Source: CAXXOK01 sp035353615
GTDB lineage: Bacteria; Bacillota; Clostridia; Christensenellales; Aristaeellaceae
Assembly (NCBI GenBank): GCA_035353615.1
Contig: DAOPZY010000014.1
Span: forward strand, 1 to 64,000
Reading direction: 5' to 3'
Length of the DNA stretch: 64,000 bases
The notes beneath the pieces were generated by a model. The model did no database searches. It was not told the origin of the DNA and was given only the letters and a program-made list of their open reading frames with translations. The position numbers and the translations under genes were made by a program. Below, one piece after another: positions 25,367 through 32,625 of this stretch (position 1 is its first letter; the number at the start of each line of letters is the position of its first letter).

Positions 25367-25922
25367 TTGGGACATCCGACCTATGGAACCGGCCGATTTG
25401 GAGGAATTGATCCGGCTGCACGCACAGTATTTAAACTATGGCGACGGGATTTACGCGCATTTTCAGGCGGCGCTGGCGGATCAGCGCACGGTCGCGGTCA
25501 AATGCGTGCATGCCGGGCGCATGGTGGGGCTGGACATTTATACCCGGGGCATCGCGCTTTCCGGCGGGCATCCGGACCTTTGCGCGCAGGTGCGCGCCCT
25601 GGCCGGAGACGCTGTGGTTTACACAGGGGACGCGTTGCTGGTGGTGCCGGAATACCGGGGGCGGGGCATTGACCGGGCGATGCTGGAAGCCAGCCGCGAG
25701 CGGTTGCGCCAACAGGGCGCGACCTATGTGCTGTATGAGCTGTGGGTGCATCCGGACGGCCGCGTGCCCGCCAGGCATACCGTGGAACGGTACGCGCAGG
25801 TGATTGATCTGGGGTTGCATCGGGATTTTTATGTGGATTTTGACCACTACGGTTATTTTTGCCCAATTTGCGGTGAAAAATGCAGGTGCTCGGCGCACCT
25901 GTATCTGTGCCGCGTCGCGTGA
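25356..25922 (+). CDS. GNAT-family acetyltransferase with Cys-rich C-terminal tail
   Basis: A 188-residue cytoplasmic protein. The acetyl-CoA-binding motif is EYRGRGIDRAMLEASRERLR (about 105-124), preceded by the strand GDALLVVP. The C-terminus ends in FCPICGEKCRCSAHLYLCRV, five cysteines that could bind a metal; this tail is not part of the ordinary GNAT fold. The gene starts inside the end of the MFS fusion gene (11-bp overlap) and is followed after 18 bases by the phosphatase gene, so all three are one operon. The substrate is unknown. It may modify the transported compound or a partner protein. Confidence 0.82.
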   Translation: MECDWDIRPMEPADLEELIRLHAQYLNYGDGIYAHFQAALADQRTVAVKCVHAGRMVGLDIYTRGIALSGGHPDLCAQVRALAGDAVVYTGDALLVVPEYRGRGIDRAMLEASRERLRQQGATYVLYELWVHPDGRVPARHTVERYAQVIDLGLHRDFYVDFDHYGYFCPICGEKCRCSAHLYLCRVA

Positions 25923-25940
25923 GCGGAAGGGGAGAGAACG

Positions 25941-27575
25941 GTGCGCAAGGCAAGCATTCGTACCAAGGTGGTGCTCCTGTTTCTGGCGCTGGCCCTGCTG
26001 CTGGTGACCGCAGTAGGGTTGCTGGCCTATGTGCTCAATTACGGGCGGTTAGTGGCACAGTACGGGGATTTGGCCTCCAGCGCGGCGGAGCTTGCGGCTA
26101 CGGAAATTAACGGCGACGCGATCGCGGGTTACCTGGCCAACGGAGCGGATGTTTCCTATTACATCACGGAATCGGAACTGAAAAACATCAAAAGCACGCT
26201 GGACCTTCGTTTCCTGTATGTTTCCGTGCCCTACCCGGATGTTAACGATGCCGTATACGTGTTTGATATTTCACTAAACGGCGAAAACATGACATTAATC
26301 AGCAAACTGGGCGACCATTCCGGTGTGTCCGATGTGTACGATATCACCTCCGGTGTCATGAAAACCGGGCAGACCGCGACCAATAAGCGGATCACCCGCA
26401 GCGAGTTCGGTTATCTGCTTTCCGCGTATGCGCCGCTGAAAAACAGCGTGGGGGAAACGGTCGCCGTTGTGGGCGTGGATATCAACATGCAGAAGGTGAT
26501 CGTGCTTACAGTGGTGGAAACCCTTCAGCTTTTGGCGCTGATGACGGGCGTGATTGTGCTGTTTGTGCTGCTGGCCCTGATGCTGATGAACCGAAGCGTT
26601 GTGAAACCCATCAAGCGGCTGTCGCAGCATATGGCCGCCTTTGATAAAAACGCCGACACGCTGGCGCTGCCGCCTATTAGCACCAACGCGCGCGATGAAA
26701 TCGGCGTGATGGCGCAAAGCTTTAACAGTATGGCGGAAAATATCCGCCAGTATGTGGAAAACCTGCGCGCAGTCACGGCGGATAAGCAGCGTATCGCCAC
26801 GGAACTGAACGTTGCCAACACCATTCAAGCCTCGATGCTGCCCCGGATATTCCCCTACCCGCCCGATCGGAAGGAGTTTTCGATCTACGCCACGATGGAA
26901 CCGGCAAAATCCGTCGGCGGGGATTTTTACGATTTTTATATACTGCATGGCGCAGGGCAGACCGGCACGCATCTCGCGTTTGTCATTGCGGACGTTTCCG
27001 GCAAGGGCATCCCAGCGGCGCTGTTTATGGCGATTACGCAATCATTGCTGAAAACCCGCGCCATGCAGGGGGAATCGCCCGCGCAAATTTTCACCAACCT
27101 GAACGATCAGCTCTGCCAGAACAACGACGCGGGTATGTTTGTGACCGCATACATGGGCTTGTTGGAATTGGCGACGGGTAAGCTGTTGGTGGCGAACGCG
27201 GGGCATAACCCGCCGCTGATCCGGCATCGGAACGGTCGGTATGAGTGGCTCAGGCAAAAATCCGGTTTTGTGCTGGCAGGGATGGAAAACATGCGGTACA
27301 CCGATTTTGAAATGAACTTGCAGCCCGGGGATCGGCTTTTCCTATACACAGACGGCGTGACCGAGGCGTTGAACCCAGCAGGAGAGCTATACGGCGAACA
27401 AAGGCTGGAAGCGGCGCTGAATGATAGCGACGCTCAGCCTGCGGGCGTGATGGAGTTGTTGCCGAGGATCAAGCAAAGCCTTGATGCTTTTGCTCGCGGA
27501 GCGGAGCAGGCGGATGATATTACCATGCTTGCGATGGATTGGTATGGCGCGGGGGAACACACGGCTGAAGGTTAA
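25941..27575 (+). CDS. Membrane sensor phosphatase, SpoIIE/RsbU (PP2C) type with Cache-like and HAMP domains
   Basis: A 544-residue signalling protein. TM1 (about 8-28), an extracytoplasmic Cache-like domain (about 30-185), TM2 (about 195-218) and a HAMP linker (about 218-275) precede the PP2C-type serine phosphatase (about 315-540). Metal-binding and catalytic motifs are GGDFYDF, ADVSGKGIPAALFM, LYTDGVTEA and AEQADDITMLA. By analogy with RsbU it would dephosphorylate an anti-anti-sigma (STAS) protein, but no STAS or anti-sigma gene is in the window. The GTG at 25941 follows AAGGGGAGA. Last gene of the three-gene operon. Its sensor domain and the one in the MFS fusion may read related signals. 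Confidence 0.92.
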   Translation: MRKASIRTKVVLLFLALALLLVTAVGLLAYVLNYGRLVAQYGDLASSAAELAATEINGDAIAGYLANGADVSYYITESELKNIKSTLDLRFLYVSVPYPDVNDAVYVFDISLNGENMTLISKLGDHSGVSDVYDITSGVMKTGQTATNKRITRSEFGYLLSAYAPLKNSVGETVAVVGVDINMQKVIVLTVVETLQLLALMTGVIVLFVLLALMLMNRSVVKPIKRLSQHMAAFDKNADTLALPPISTNARDEIGVMAQSFNSMAENIRQYVENLRAVTADKQRIATELNVANTIQASMLPRIFPYPPDRKEFSIYATMEPAKSVGGDFYDFYILHGAGQTGTHLAFVIADVSGKGIPAALFMAITQSLLKTRAMQGESPAQIFTNLNDQLCQNNDAGMFVTAYMGLLELATGKLLVANAGHNPPLIRHRNGRYEWLRQKSGFVLAGMENMRYTDFEMNLQPGDRLFLYTDGVTEALNPAGELYGEQRLEAALNDSDAQPAGVMELLPRIKQSLDAFARGAEQADDITMLAMDWYGAGEHTAEG

Positions 27576-27603
27576 GCATGCGGTTGCATATCAGGCTGTT
27601 TAT

Positions 27604-27720
27604 CCCCTCGCCGCAGCGAAAACGGGTCAAGGTCGAAGCACTAGCGGGGCGCAGGGGCGAAGCCCCTCGCCGGGGTTTGGGGCGGGACCCCAAGCCCAAC
27701 GCCGCAGCGTGAAACCGACC
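27604..27720 (+). repeat. Dispersed intergenic repeat, copy C (partial)
   Basis: Begins with CCCTCGCCGCAGCGAAAACG and GGGTCAAGG as in copies A and B, then diverges into GC-rich sequence with CCCCTCGCCGGGGTTTGGGG. The rest of 27576-27850 holds no gene. Confidence 0.6.
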
Positions 27721-27782
27721 AGCGAGCGAACAGCCCAAAGGGCTATGCGGCGAGCGGCACAGACTGTTTCCCTTGATTTTGT

Positions 27783-27830
27783 CACATATCAAAGCCCCTT
27801 CAATAGTTGTTGAAGGGGCTTTGATATGTG
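27783..27830. terminator. Perfect 21-bp inverted repeat, probable terminator of the rsfS operon
   Basis: Bases 27783-27803 are exactly complementary to 27810-27830 with a 6-base loop. It lies downstream of both the phosphatase operon (plus) and the rsfS operon (minus). No clear T run follows on either strand, so its role as terminator is likely but not certain. Confidence 0.55.
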
Positions 27831-27850
27831 GATTAACCGAATGGCGGGCC

Positions 27851-27964
27851 TCAACTGCGCCGCTTTGCGCCATAGGCTTCGCGAACTTTCCGTTCTAAAG
27901 CTTTTAGGATGGCCTCCGACGGATTAAGCGTATGCCACCGCCCTTGCCCGGGCCGGTTTTTCAT
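27851..27964 (-). CDS. Possible small basic protein downstream of rsfS
   Basis: A 37-residue frame starting at ATG 27964 reads MKNRPGQGRWHTLNPSEAIL and ends KALERKVREAYGAKRRS. It is rich in Lys/Arg and has an amphipathic helix-like second half, which looks protein-like. It follows rsfS on the same strand, 32 bases after its stop, and ends before the 21-bp inverted repeat. A clear ribosome-binding site for this ATG is lacking, and the frame is open further upstream into the end of rsfS, so the start is unsure. I do not recognise a family. It may be a real short gene or chance. Confidence 0.35.
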   Translation of the reverse strand: MKNRPGQGRWHTLNPSEAILKALERKVREAYGAKRRS

Positions 27965-27996
27965 GCTCCGGCGCAGCTGCGCGATATTTTGGCCGT

Positions 27997-28362
27997 TCAG
28001 TCCGCTTCGCCGTCAAACGGGAGCGCAATTCGGTTTTGATCGTGCTCCCACAGTTTGTCCAGCCGGTAAAACTCCCGTTCCTGCGTATGGAACAGATGGA
28101 CCAGCACCGTGCCATAATCCAGCACAATCCAGCGCGCATCCTGATGGCCGTCCTTGCGCAGCAACGGAACGCCCGCCTCGGCCAGCCGATCTTCCACCTC
28201 GTCGGCAAGGGCTTTAATTTGCAGCACGTTGCGGCCGCTGGCAATCAGCATGGCGTCGGTAATCACGGTCAGGTTCGTCACATCCAGCGCGACGATATCC
28301 TGGGCCTTTTTGTTGTAAAGTGCGCCGGCGGCTATGCTTACGATTTGTTGGCTGTCCATCAT
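27997..28362 (-). CDS. rsfS: Ribosomal silencing factor RsfS
   Basis: Binds ribosomal protein L14 on the large subunit and blocks subunit joining when nutrients are scarce. The 121-residue protein has the family landmarks KKAQDIVALDV, FVIASGRN-like ITDAMLIASGRNVLQIKALA, and the C-terminal DARWIVLDYGTVLVHLFHTQ followed by REFYRLDKLW. The ATG at 28362 (or the next codon, also ATG) follows AAAGGAGAG. It lies 22 bases after nadD-yqeK, the standard Firmicute order, and is surely in the same operon. Confidence 0.95.
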   Translation of the reverse strand: MMDSQQIVSIAAGALYNKKAQDIVALDVTNLTVITDAMLIASGRNVLQIKALADEVEDRLAEAGVPLLRKDGHQDARWIVLDYGTVLVHLFHTQEREFYRLDKLWEHDQNRIALPFDGEAD

Positions 28363-28384
28363 CCGGTCAATCTCTCCTTTGCGG

Positions 28385-29566
28385 TTAAGAGGGCAACCGT
28401 TCCAACCAGTTGATCACGCGTTGCGTGGCTGGGTGGAGCGTCGCTTTTGGTCTTGTCAGCACATACTGCTGGGTGGAACGCATGGAACTGAGGGTGGCGG
28501 CGACCAGGCTGCGGTCGGCAAGCTTGCGCACCTGTTCCAGCGCAGGGTAATTACGGCGGGAAGGCTCGATTTTGTCGGCCAGAAACAGCGCCATGTCGGT
28601 GGGGAGCATCCCCACGCGGCCGGTAGTGTGGCAACGGATGGCTGAAAGCACATTCGGATTGTCAACCCTATATTCGGTTTCGGCAATCACCGCGCCCACG
28701 GGGCCGTGCAGCAGGTTGTCGTTTGTGAAGGTTTCCTTGTCCAATAGCAGGCGGTTATCCTTGGCAATGCGTTGCAAGGTTTGCAGCGGCATGCACTTGG
28801 CGCAATCGTGCAACAGCCCGGCCAGCTCACACTCCGCCGGGTTCAGACTGTGCAGCTGGGCAAGCCTGCGCGCGGTGGACGCAACCAGCAGCGAATGTAA
28901 CAGGCGTTTTTCACTTAACGCCAGCCGAAGCTTTGGGTACATGGCGCTTGCGCCTTCCGGGCAGGCGGGCACGCCGTACAGGCCCATCAGCCGGATGTAT
29001 TCCATCACCTGCGGCGGCAACTCCTGCGGCGTTTCGCCCCGGGCGAGCGCTTCGCGGATCGCGGTCGCGCTCAGGTCCATGGGCGGCAGCGAGAGGTACT
29101 GAAACTTTGCCCCCCGGGCTTCCAGAGCGCGCACAAGCGGGTGGCCGCCGGCGTTCCAGGTGGTGCGGCGGCAAACCAGAAAGGTGCACATTTCAAACAC
29201 TTTGTCCGGGGTACGCCAATTGGGCAGGTCCAACAGCGTATCCTCACCGATCATGTAAAACAGCTCCGCGTCCGGCCATTGCCGCCGGAGCTGGCTCAGC
29301 GTGTCCACGGTGTAAATCACCCCTTCGCGGTCAATCTCGATCCGCGAAGGAAAAAACCGGGGTTCCCGCAACGTTGCCAGGCGCGTCATCTCAAAACGGT
29401 GCTCCGCGTCGATCAGGCCGTCATGTTTGTGCGGCGGGTTGCCGGTCGGCAGAAAAAGCACCTTGTCCAGCTTGGCTTCGTCCAGCGCGCAGGCGGCAAT
29501 GGCCAAGTGTCGCTCATGGATCGGGTTAAAACTGCCGCCCATAAGCCCAATACGTTCCTTTGCCAC
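28385..29566 (-). CDS. nadD: Nicotinate-nucleotide adenylyltransferase fused to YqeK-type HD phosphohydrolase
   Basis: A 393-residue bifunctional protein. The N-terminal half (about 1-205) is NadD, which makes deamido-NAD from nicotinate mononucleotide and ATP: GLMGGSFNPIHERHL, then LPTGNPPHKH and DLSATAIREAL. The C-terminal half (about 210-390) is YqeK, an HD-domain hydrolase of diadenosine tetraphosphate: KRLLHSLLVASTARRLA, LAGLLHDCAKCM, NDNLLHGPVGAVIA, RCHTTG. In most Firmicutes the two are separate adjacent genes. The HxGH motif of nucleotidyltransferases reads HERH here, an unusual replacement of the Gly. GTG 29566 follows GGGAGG. A TATAAT lies upstream at 29592-29597 (minus strand). Confidence 0.93.
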   Translation of the reverse strand: MAKERIGLMGGSFNPIHERHLAIAACALDEAKLDKVLFLPTGNPPHKHDGLIDAEHRFEMTRLATLREPRFFPSRIEIDREGVIYTVDTLSQLRRQWPDAELFYMIGEDTLLDLPNWRTPDKVFEMCTFLVCRRTTWNAGGHPLVRALEARGAKFQYLSLPPMDLSATAIREALARGETPQELPPQVMEYIRLMGLYGVPACPEGASAMYPKLRLALSEKRLLHSLLVASTARRLAQLHSLNPAECELAGLLHDCAKCMPLQTLQRIAKDNRLLLDKETFTNDNLLHGPVGAVIAETEYRVDNPNVLSAIRCHTTGRVGMLPTDMALFLADKIEPSRRNYPALEQVRKLADRSLVAATLSSMRSTQQYVLTRPKATLHPATQRVINWLERLPS

Positions 29567-29767
29567 ATCCGCGCCTCCCTTCTAACAATCTATTATAACT
29601 GATAAAGCGCCAAAGGGAAAGGGGGATGGTACAATTCCATCCGCGTTGAAAACCGCGTGACGCGGTAATGGTAAGCAAGGCGGTATCGCTTGCGGTTGCT
29701 CAACGAACCCGCGCGTTCGCAATCCCACGCTTTCACGGCGGCTGTGGGCGCATCGACGGATTGGGCG

Positions 29768-29796
29768 TTGACAGCCTTCGGGCAAGCCGCTATAAT
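29768..29796 (+). promoter_or_regulatory. Consensus promoter of the LacI-type regulator
   Basis: TTGACA (29768-29773) and TATAAT (29791-29796) with a 17-bp spacer match the sigma-A consensus exactly. Confidence 0.88.
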
Positions 29797-29807
29797 TTGG
29801 ATAGTTC

Positions 29808-29821
29808 TGGAACCGTTTTCA
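29808..29821 (+). promoter_or_regulatory. LacI-family operator
   Basis: TGGAACCGTTTTCA fits the LacI/CcpA-family pattern TGnAAnCGnTTnCA at every fixed position. It sits just after the -10 box, around the expected transcription start, so binding there should repress the gene. It may be autoregulatory or a CcpA site. Confidence 0.7.
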
Positions 29822-29838
29822 CCGCGGAGGGATATTGC

Positions 29839-30870
29839 ATGAGAAGCGTCAACATTCAGGATATCGCGCGGGAAGCGGGCGTTGGAAAGGCAACTGTTTC
29901 GCGCGTGATCAACGGCAAGGGATATGTCAGCAGCGAAACCGCGGAAAAAGTGCGCGCGGTGATGGAAAAGCACCATTACCAACCCTCCGCGCTGGCGCGT
30001 AGCCTTTCGCGGCGGGAAAGCGACGCCATCGGGCTGATTATCCCGGAGGCCAATAACCCTTTCTTTTCCGGATTGCTCACCGGGGTCAGCGAAGTGATGG
30101 ACAAGTGCGGGTACACGCTGATCCTGCGCACCTCCGGCAACAGCAAGGAAAGGGACTACAAGGCGCTGGACGCGATGCGCTACCAGCGCGTGAAGGGCTT
30201 AATCTATGTGCCCGCGTGCAATTACGAGGATGATCTTGATTTTGAAGAAATGGCCTCGCGCCTGAATGATCTGGGCGGGCCGTATGTGATTCTCGACCGC
30301 CCGATTAACAGGCTGGATTGCGACTGCGTGCTCAGCGACAATTTCAGCGGCGCGTACGCCGCCACGGAGGCATTGGTACATGCGGGGCACAAGGCGATTG
30401 GGGTGATCGCGGGCAACATTCAGCTGATGATCGGGCGCGAGCGGCTGGAGGGGTATCGCAAGGCGATGCAGCAAAACGGACTGACGCTACGCAAACCCTA
30501 CATGCTCACCGGCACCTTCGGGCAGGAGGAGGCATACCGGCAGGTGACCGAGCTGATGCGGCAAGCCGACCGACCCACGGCTTTCTTTATCGCCAATAAC
30601 CATAGTGAAATTGGCTTTTTGAACGCGATGCGCGATTTGAAGCTGAAAATCCCCTCCGACGCGGCCTTTGTCGGCTTTGACGAATTGCCCGGGCAAATGG
30701 TGTTTGAGTTGCCCTACAGCTGCCTGGACCGCGAGGTGATTATGCTGGGCGCGAAGGCCGCGCAGCTGCTGATCCGCCGCTTTGACGAGCCGACCCGGCC
30801 TTCGGAACGGCTGGTGGTGGTGCCGAGGCTTTCGCTGCGCGGCTCGGAAAAGCGCGTATTCAAACGTTGA
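29839..30870 (+). CDS. LacI-family transcriptional regulator
   Basis: A 343-residue sugar-responsive repressor. The N-terminal helix-turn-helix is VNIQDIAREAGVGKATVSRV with hinge YQPSALARSLSRRES. The periplasmic-binding-protein-like core (about 60-330) begins IGLIIPEANNPFFSGLLTGV. The ATG at 29839 has GCGGAGGGA upstream; the frame is open for 57 residues more, but that stretch contains the promoter and is not coding. It has a perfect promoter with an overlapping operator. The likely wider target is the nearby sugar uptake region (binding protein at 31630, ytfQ operon), by position only. Confidence 0.94.
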   Translation: MRSVNIQDIAREAGVGKATVSRVINGKGYVSSETAEKVRAVMEKHHYQPSALARSLSRRESDAIGLIIPEANNPFFSGLLTGVSEVMDKCGYTLILRTSGNSKERDYKALDAMRYQRVKGLIYVPACNYEDDLDFEEMASRLNDLGGPYVILDRPINRLDCDCVLSDNFSGAYAATEALVHAGHKAIGVIAGNIQLMIGRERLEGYRKAMQQNGLTLRKPYMLTGTFGQEEAYRQVTELMRQADRPTAFFIANNHSEIGFLNAMRDLKLKIPSDAAFVGFDELPGQMVFELPYSCLDREVIMLGAKAAQLLIRRFDEPTRPSERLVVVPRLSLRGSEKRVFKR

Positions 30871-31348
30871 ATGAAGCAGCGGGAAACCGGATCAATAGCG
30901 CTTGCGTATCCGATGCAATTTTGGGCAACCCTGGCCGCAGGCAGGCGACCGTTGCCCCTTCAGGATGCAGGCTGGCTTCGGTTCAGCTTGCGCAATCGCA
31001 CTTTGAATTTTGCTTTTACTGGATTTTTTACATTCTGCTTTTTAGCAACAAATGGCCCATACGCGTATTCAGCGACGGGCTGCAAGCCCGCCGCCTGATC
31101 TTTTGCATTTCAGACCATCCGTTACGGATATTCAATGGGGAATGCGTTAAGGTTCAATAATATGTCCGTACAAATAAATTAAATGTCGCGTGGGATCAAC
31201 CCTGCTGGTCCGCATATCGCGCTTGCCGCGTTGAGCACCTGCCAGCATGAGCTTGCGCATCCTGCTCCGCTCCCAGCCCGAAACGGCAACGCGGGGTTCA
31301 AAGCGGGGGCGTATGAGGCGTTCTGTATACCCGCCGAAAAAACCAATC
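30871..31348. other. Intergenic region after the LacI-type gene
   Basis: No gene with a ribosome-binding site is supported. The left part is more AT-rich than its surroundings (around 31000-31060). The base composition and a pair of inverted GTCCGTACA boxes suggest remnants of a small element. Confidence 0.5.
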
Positions 31349-31450
31349 TTGTGCTGGCCATGGATCGGTGCTACAATAAACCGACTGAAAACGGAAAATA
31401 GCCGTCGGCTGAGGCGGCCCTGCCAATGCTAATTAAAAATGTGTACGGAC
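31164..31450. repeat. Possible MITE-like remnant bounded by inverted GTCCGTACA
   Basis: GTCCGTACA (31164-31172) and its complement TGTACGGAC (31442-31450), each followed inward by an AT-rich stretch, frame 287 bases with no gene. The right end also resembles 42146-42171 of the dispersed repeat. No target-site duplication is seen. Confidence 0.3.
31349..31377 (+). promoter_or_regulatory. Possible promoter of the receptor-kinase-regulator operon
   Basis: TTGTGC (31349-31354) and TACAAT (31372-31377) with a 17-bp spacer, about 250 bases before the first gene. Confidence 0.4.
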
Positions 31451-31629
31451 TCGTGCCCGGAACCTGATGGCAACCGGAGAGGATACGCTCCGCCAGCGGC
31501 CGGGATGAAGGCGACCGGCAAAACAGACAGCGGGCTCGGTCGCACGCATTGGAGCAGGCGCAACCCTTCCGAAGGATAATCTGTACCGGATACGCAACGG
31601 GCGGCCAAGCCGACCCGAAGGAGGTTTGT

Positions 31630-32622
31630 GTGAAAAAACGCTGGATTTCATTCGCCGGGCTTGCATCCATCCTGATGGCCAGCCTGTTTTTGCTGAACGG
31701 TTGCGTAGCCGCCACGCAAGGCGACGCCGGGTCTGCGGATCAATCCCAGATCCTTTTGGGCTTTTCCCAGCTTGGCTCGGAAAGCGCGTGGCGGTTGGGC
31801 AACACAAAATCGATTCAGGATGCGGCCAAGCGCGCCGGTATCCAACTGATGTATGAAAACGCGGAACAAAAGCAGGAAAAGCAGATCAAGGCCATCCGAT
31901 CCTTCATAGCCTACCGTGTGGATGTGATCGCCTTTTCGCCTAACGTGGAGGACGGGTGGGATAACGTGCTCACGGAAGCTAAAAAAGCCGGCATCCCCGT
32001 GCTGATTACCGACCGGCGCATCAATACCGCGGACGAAAGTCTGATTGTTGGCTTTGTGGGTTCTGATTTTTATGCGGAGGGCCGCAGGGCGGGGCAGTTT
32101 TTGCTTCAGAAGATGGCGGACGCGGATCACGTGAACATTGTGGAAATTTCCGGTACGGTGGATTCTACGCCCATGCGCCAGCGCGGCACGGGTTTTCGCA
32201 GCGTGCTGGAAGGGGATAGCCGTTTTACCATCCTTGAAAGCGTTTCCGGCGATTTTTTACGCTCCAAGGGCAAGGAGTGCATGCAGGGCCTGTTGGCAAG
32301 GCATTCGGATATCGACGTGCTGTTTTCCCATAACGACGCGATGACGCTGGGCGCCATTGAGGCGATTGAGGAAGCCGGATTGCAGCCGGGCAAGGATATT
32401 GTGATTGTGACCGTGGACGGGGAACAGGCGGCCATCGATCTGCTCAAACAGGGGAAAATTAACTGCGTTGTGGAATGCACGCCGCTGATCGGGGATAAAA
32501 TTATGGAATTGACAAAAAAGCTGGCGGCCGGGGAATCCATTCCCCGCAACACCTACTCCGACGAGAGGGTTTTTTCCGAATTTGATACCGATTTGGACAG
32601 CCTTCCGCCCCGAGGGTACTGA
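31630..32622 (+). CDS. Sugar-binding lipoprotein, YtfQ/ribose-binding type, likely receptor for the adjacent kinase
   Basis: A 330-residue extracytoplasmic protein of the periplasmic-binding-protein class I fold (ribose/galactofuranose type). The signal peptide ends in the lipobox LLNGC, so it is a membrane lipoprotein. The body starts QILLGFSQLGSESAWRLGNT, close in pattern to the ytfQ product at 35904, with VDVIAFSPNVEDGWDNVL and the hinge near SHNDAMTLGAIEAIEEA. The GTG start at 31630 follows AAGGAGG. It lies directly upstream of a histidine kinase (4-base gap) instead of permeases. This fits a sensor partner such as XylFII for LytS in clostridia; the role is inferred. Confidence 0.88.
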   Translation: MKKRWISFAGLASILMASLFLLNGCVAATQGDAGSADQSQILLGFSQLGSESAWRLGNTKSIQDAAKRAGIQLMYENAEQKQEKQIKAIRSFIAYRVDVIAFSPNVEDGWDNVLTEAKKAGIPVLITDRRINTADESLIVGFVGSDFYAEGRRAGQFLLQKMADADHVNIVEISGTVDSTPMRQRGTGFRSVLEGDSRFTILESVSGDFLRSKGKECMQGLLARHSDIDVLFSHNDAMTLGAIEAIEEAGLQPGKDIVIVTVDGEQAAIDLLKQGKINCVVECTPLIGDKIMELTKKLAAGESIPRNTYSDERVFSEFDTDLDSLPPRGY

Positions 32623-32625
32623 GCG

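Noticed and set aside
31183..31401. 72-codon frame in the gene-free region after the LacI-type gene
   Set aside because: No ribosome-binding site, no protein-like pattern, and it lies within a probable element remnant.
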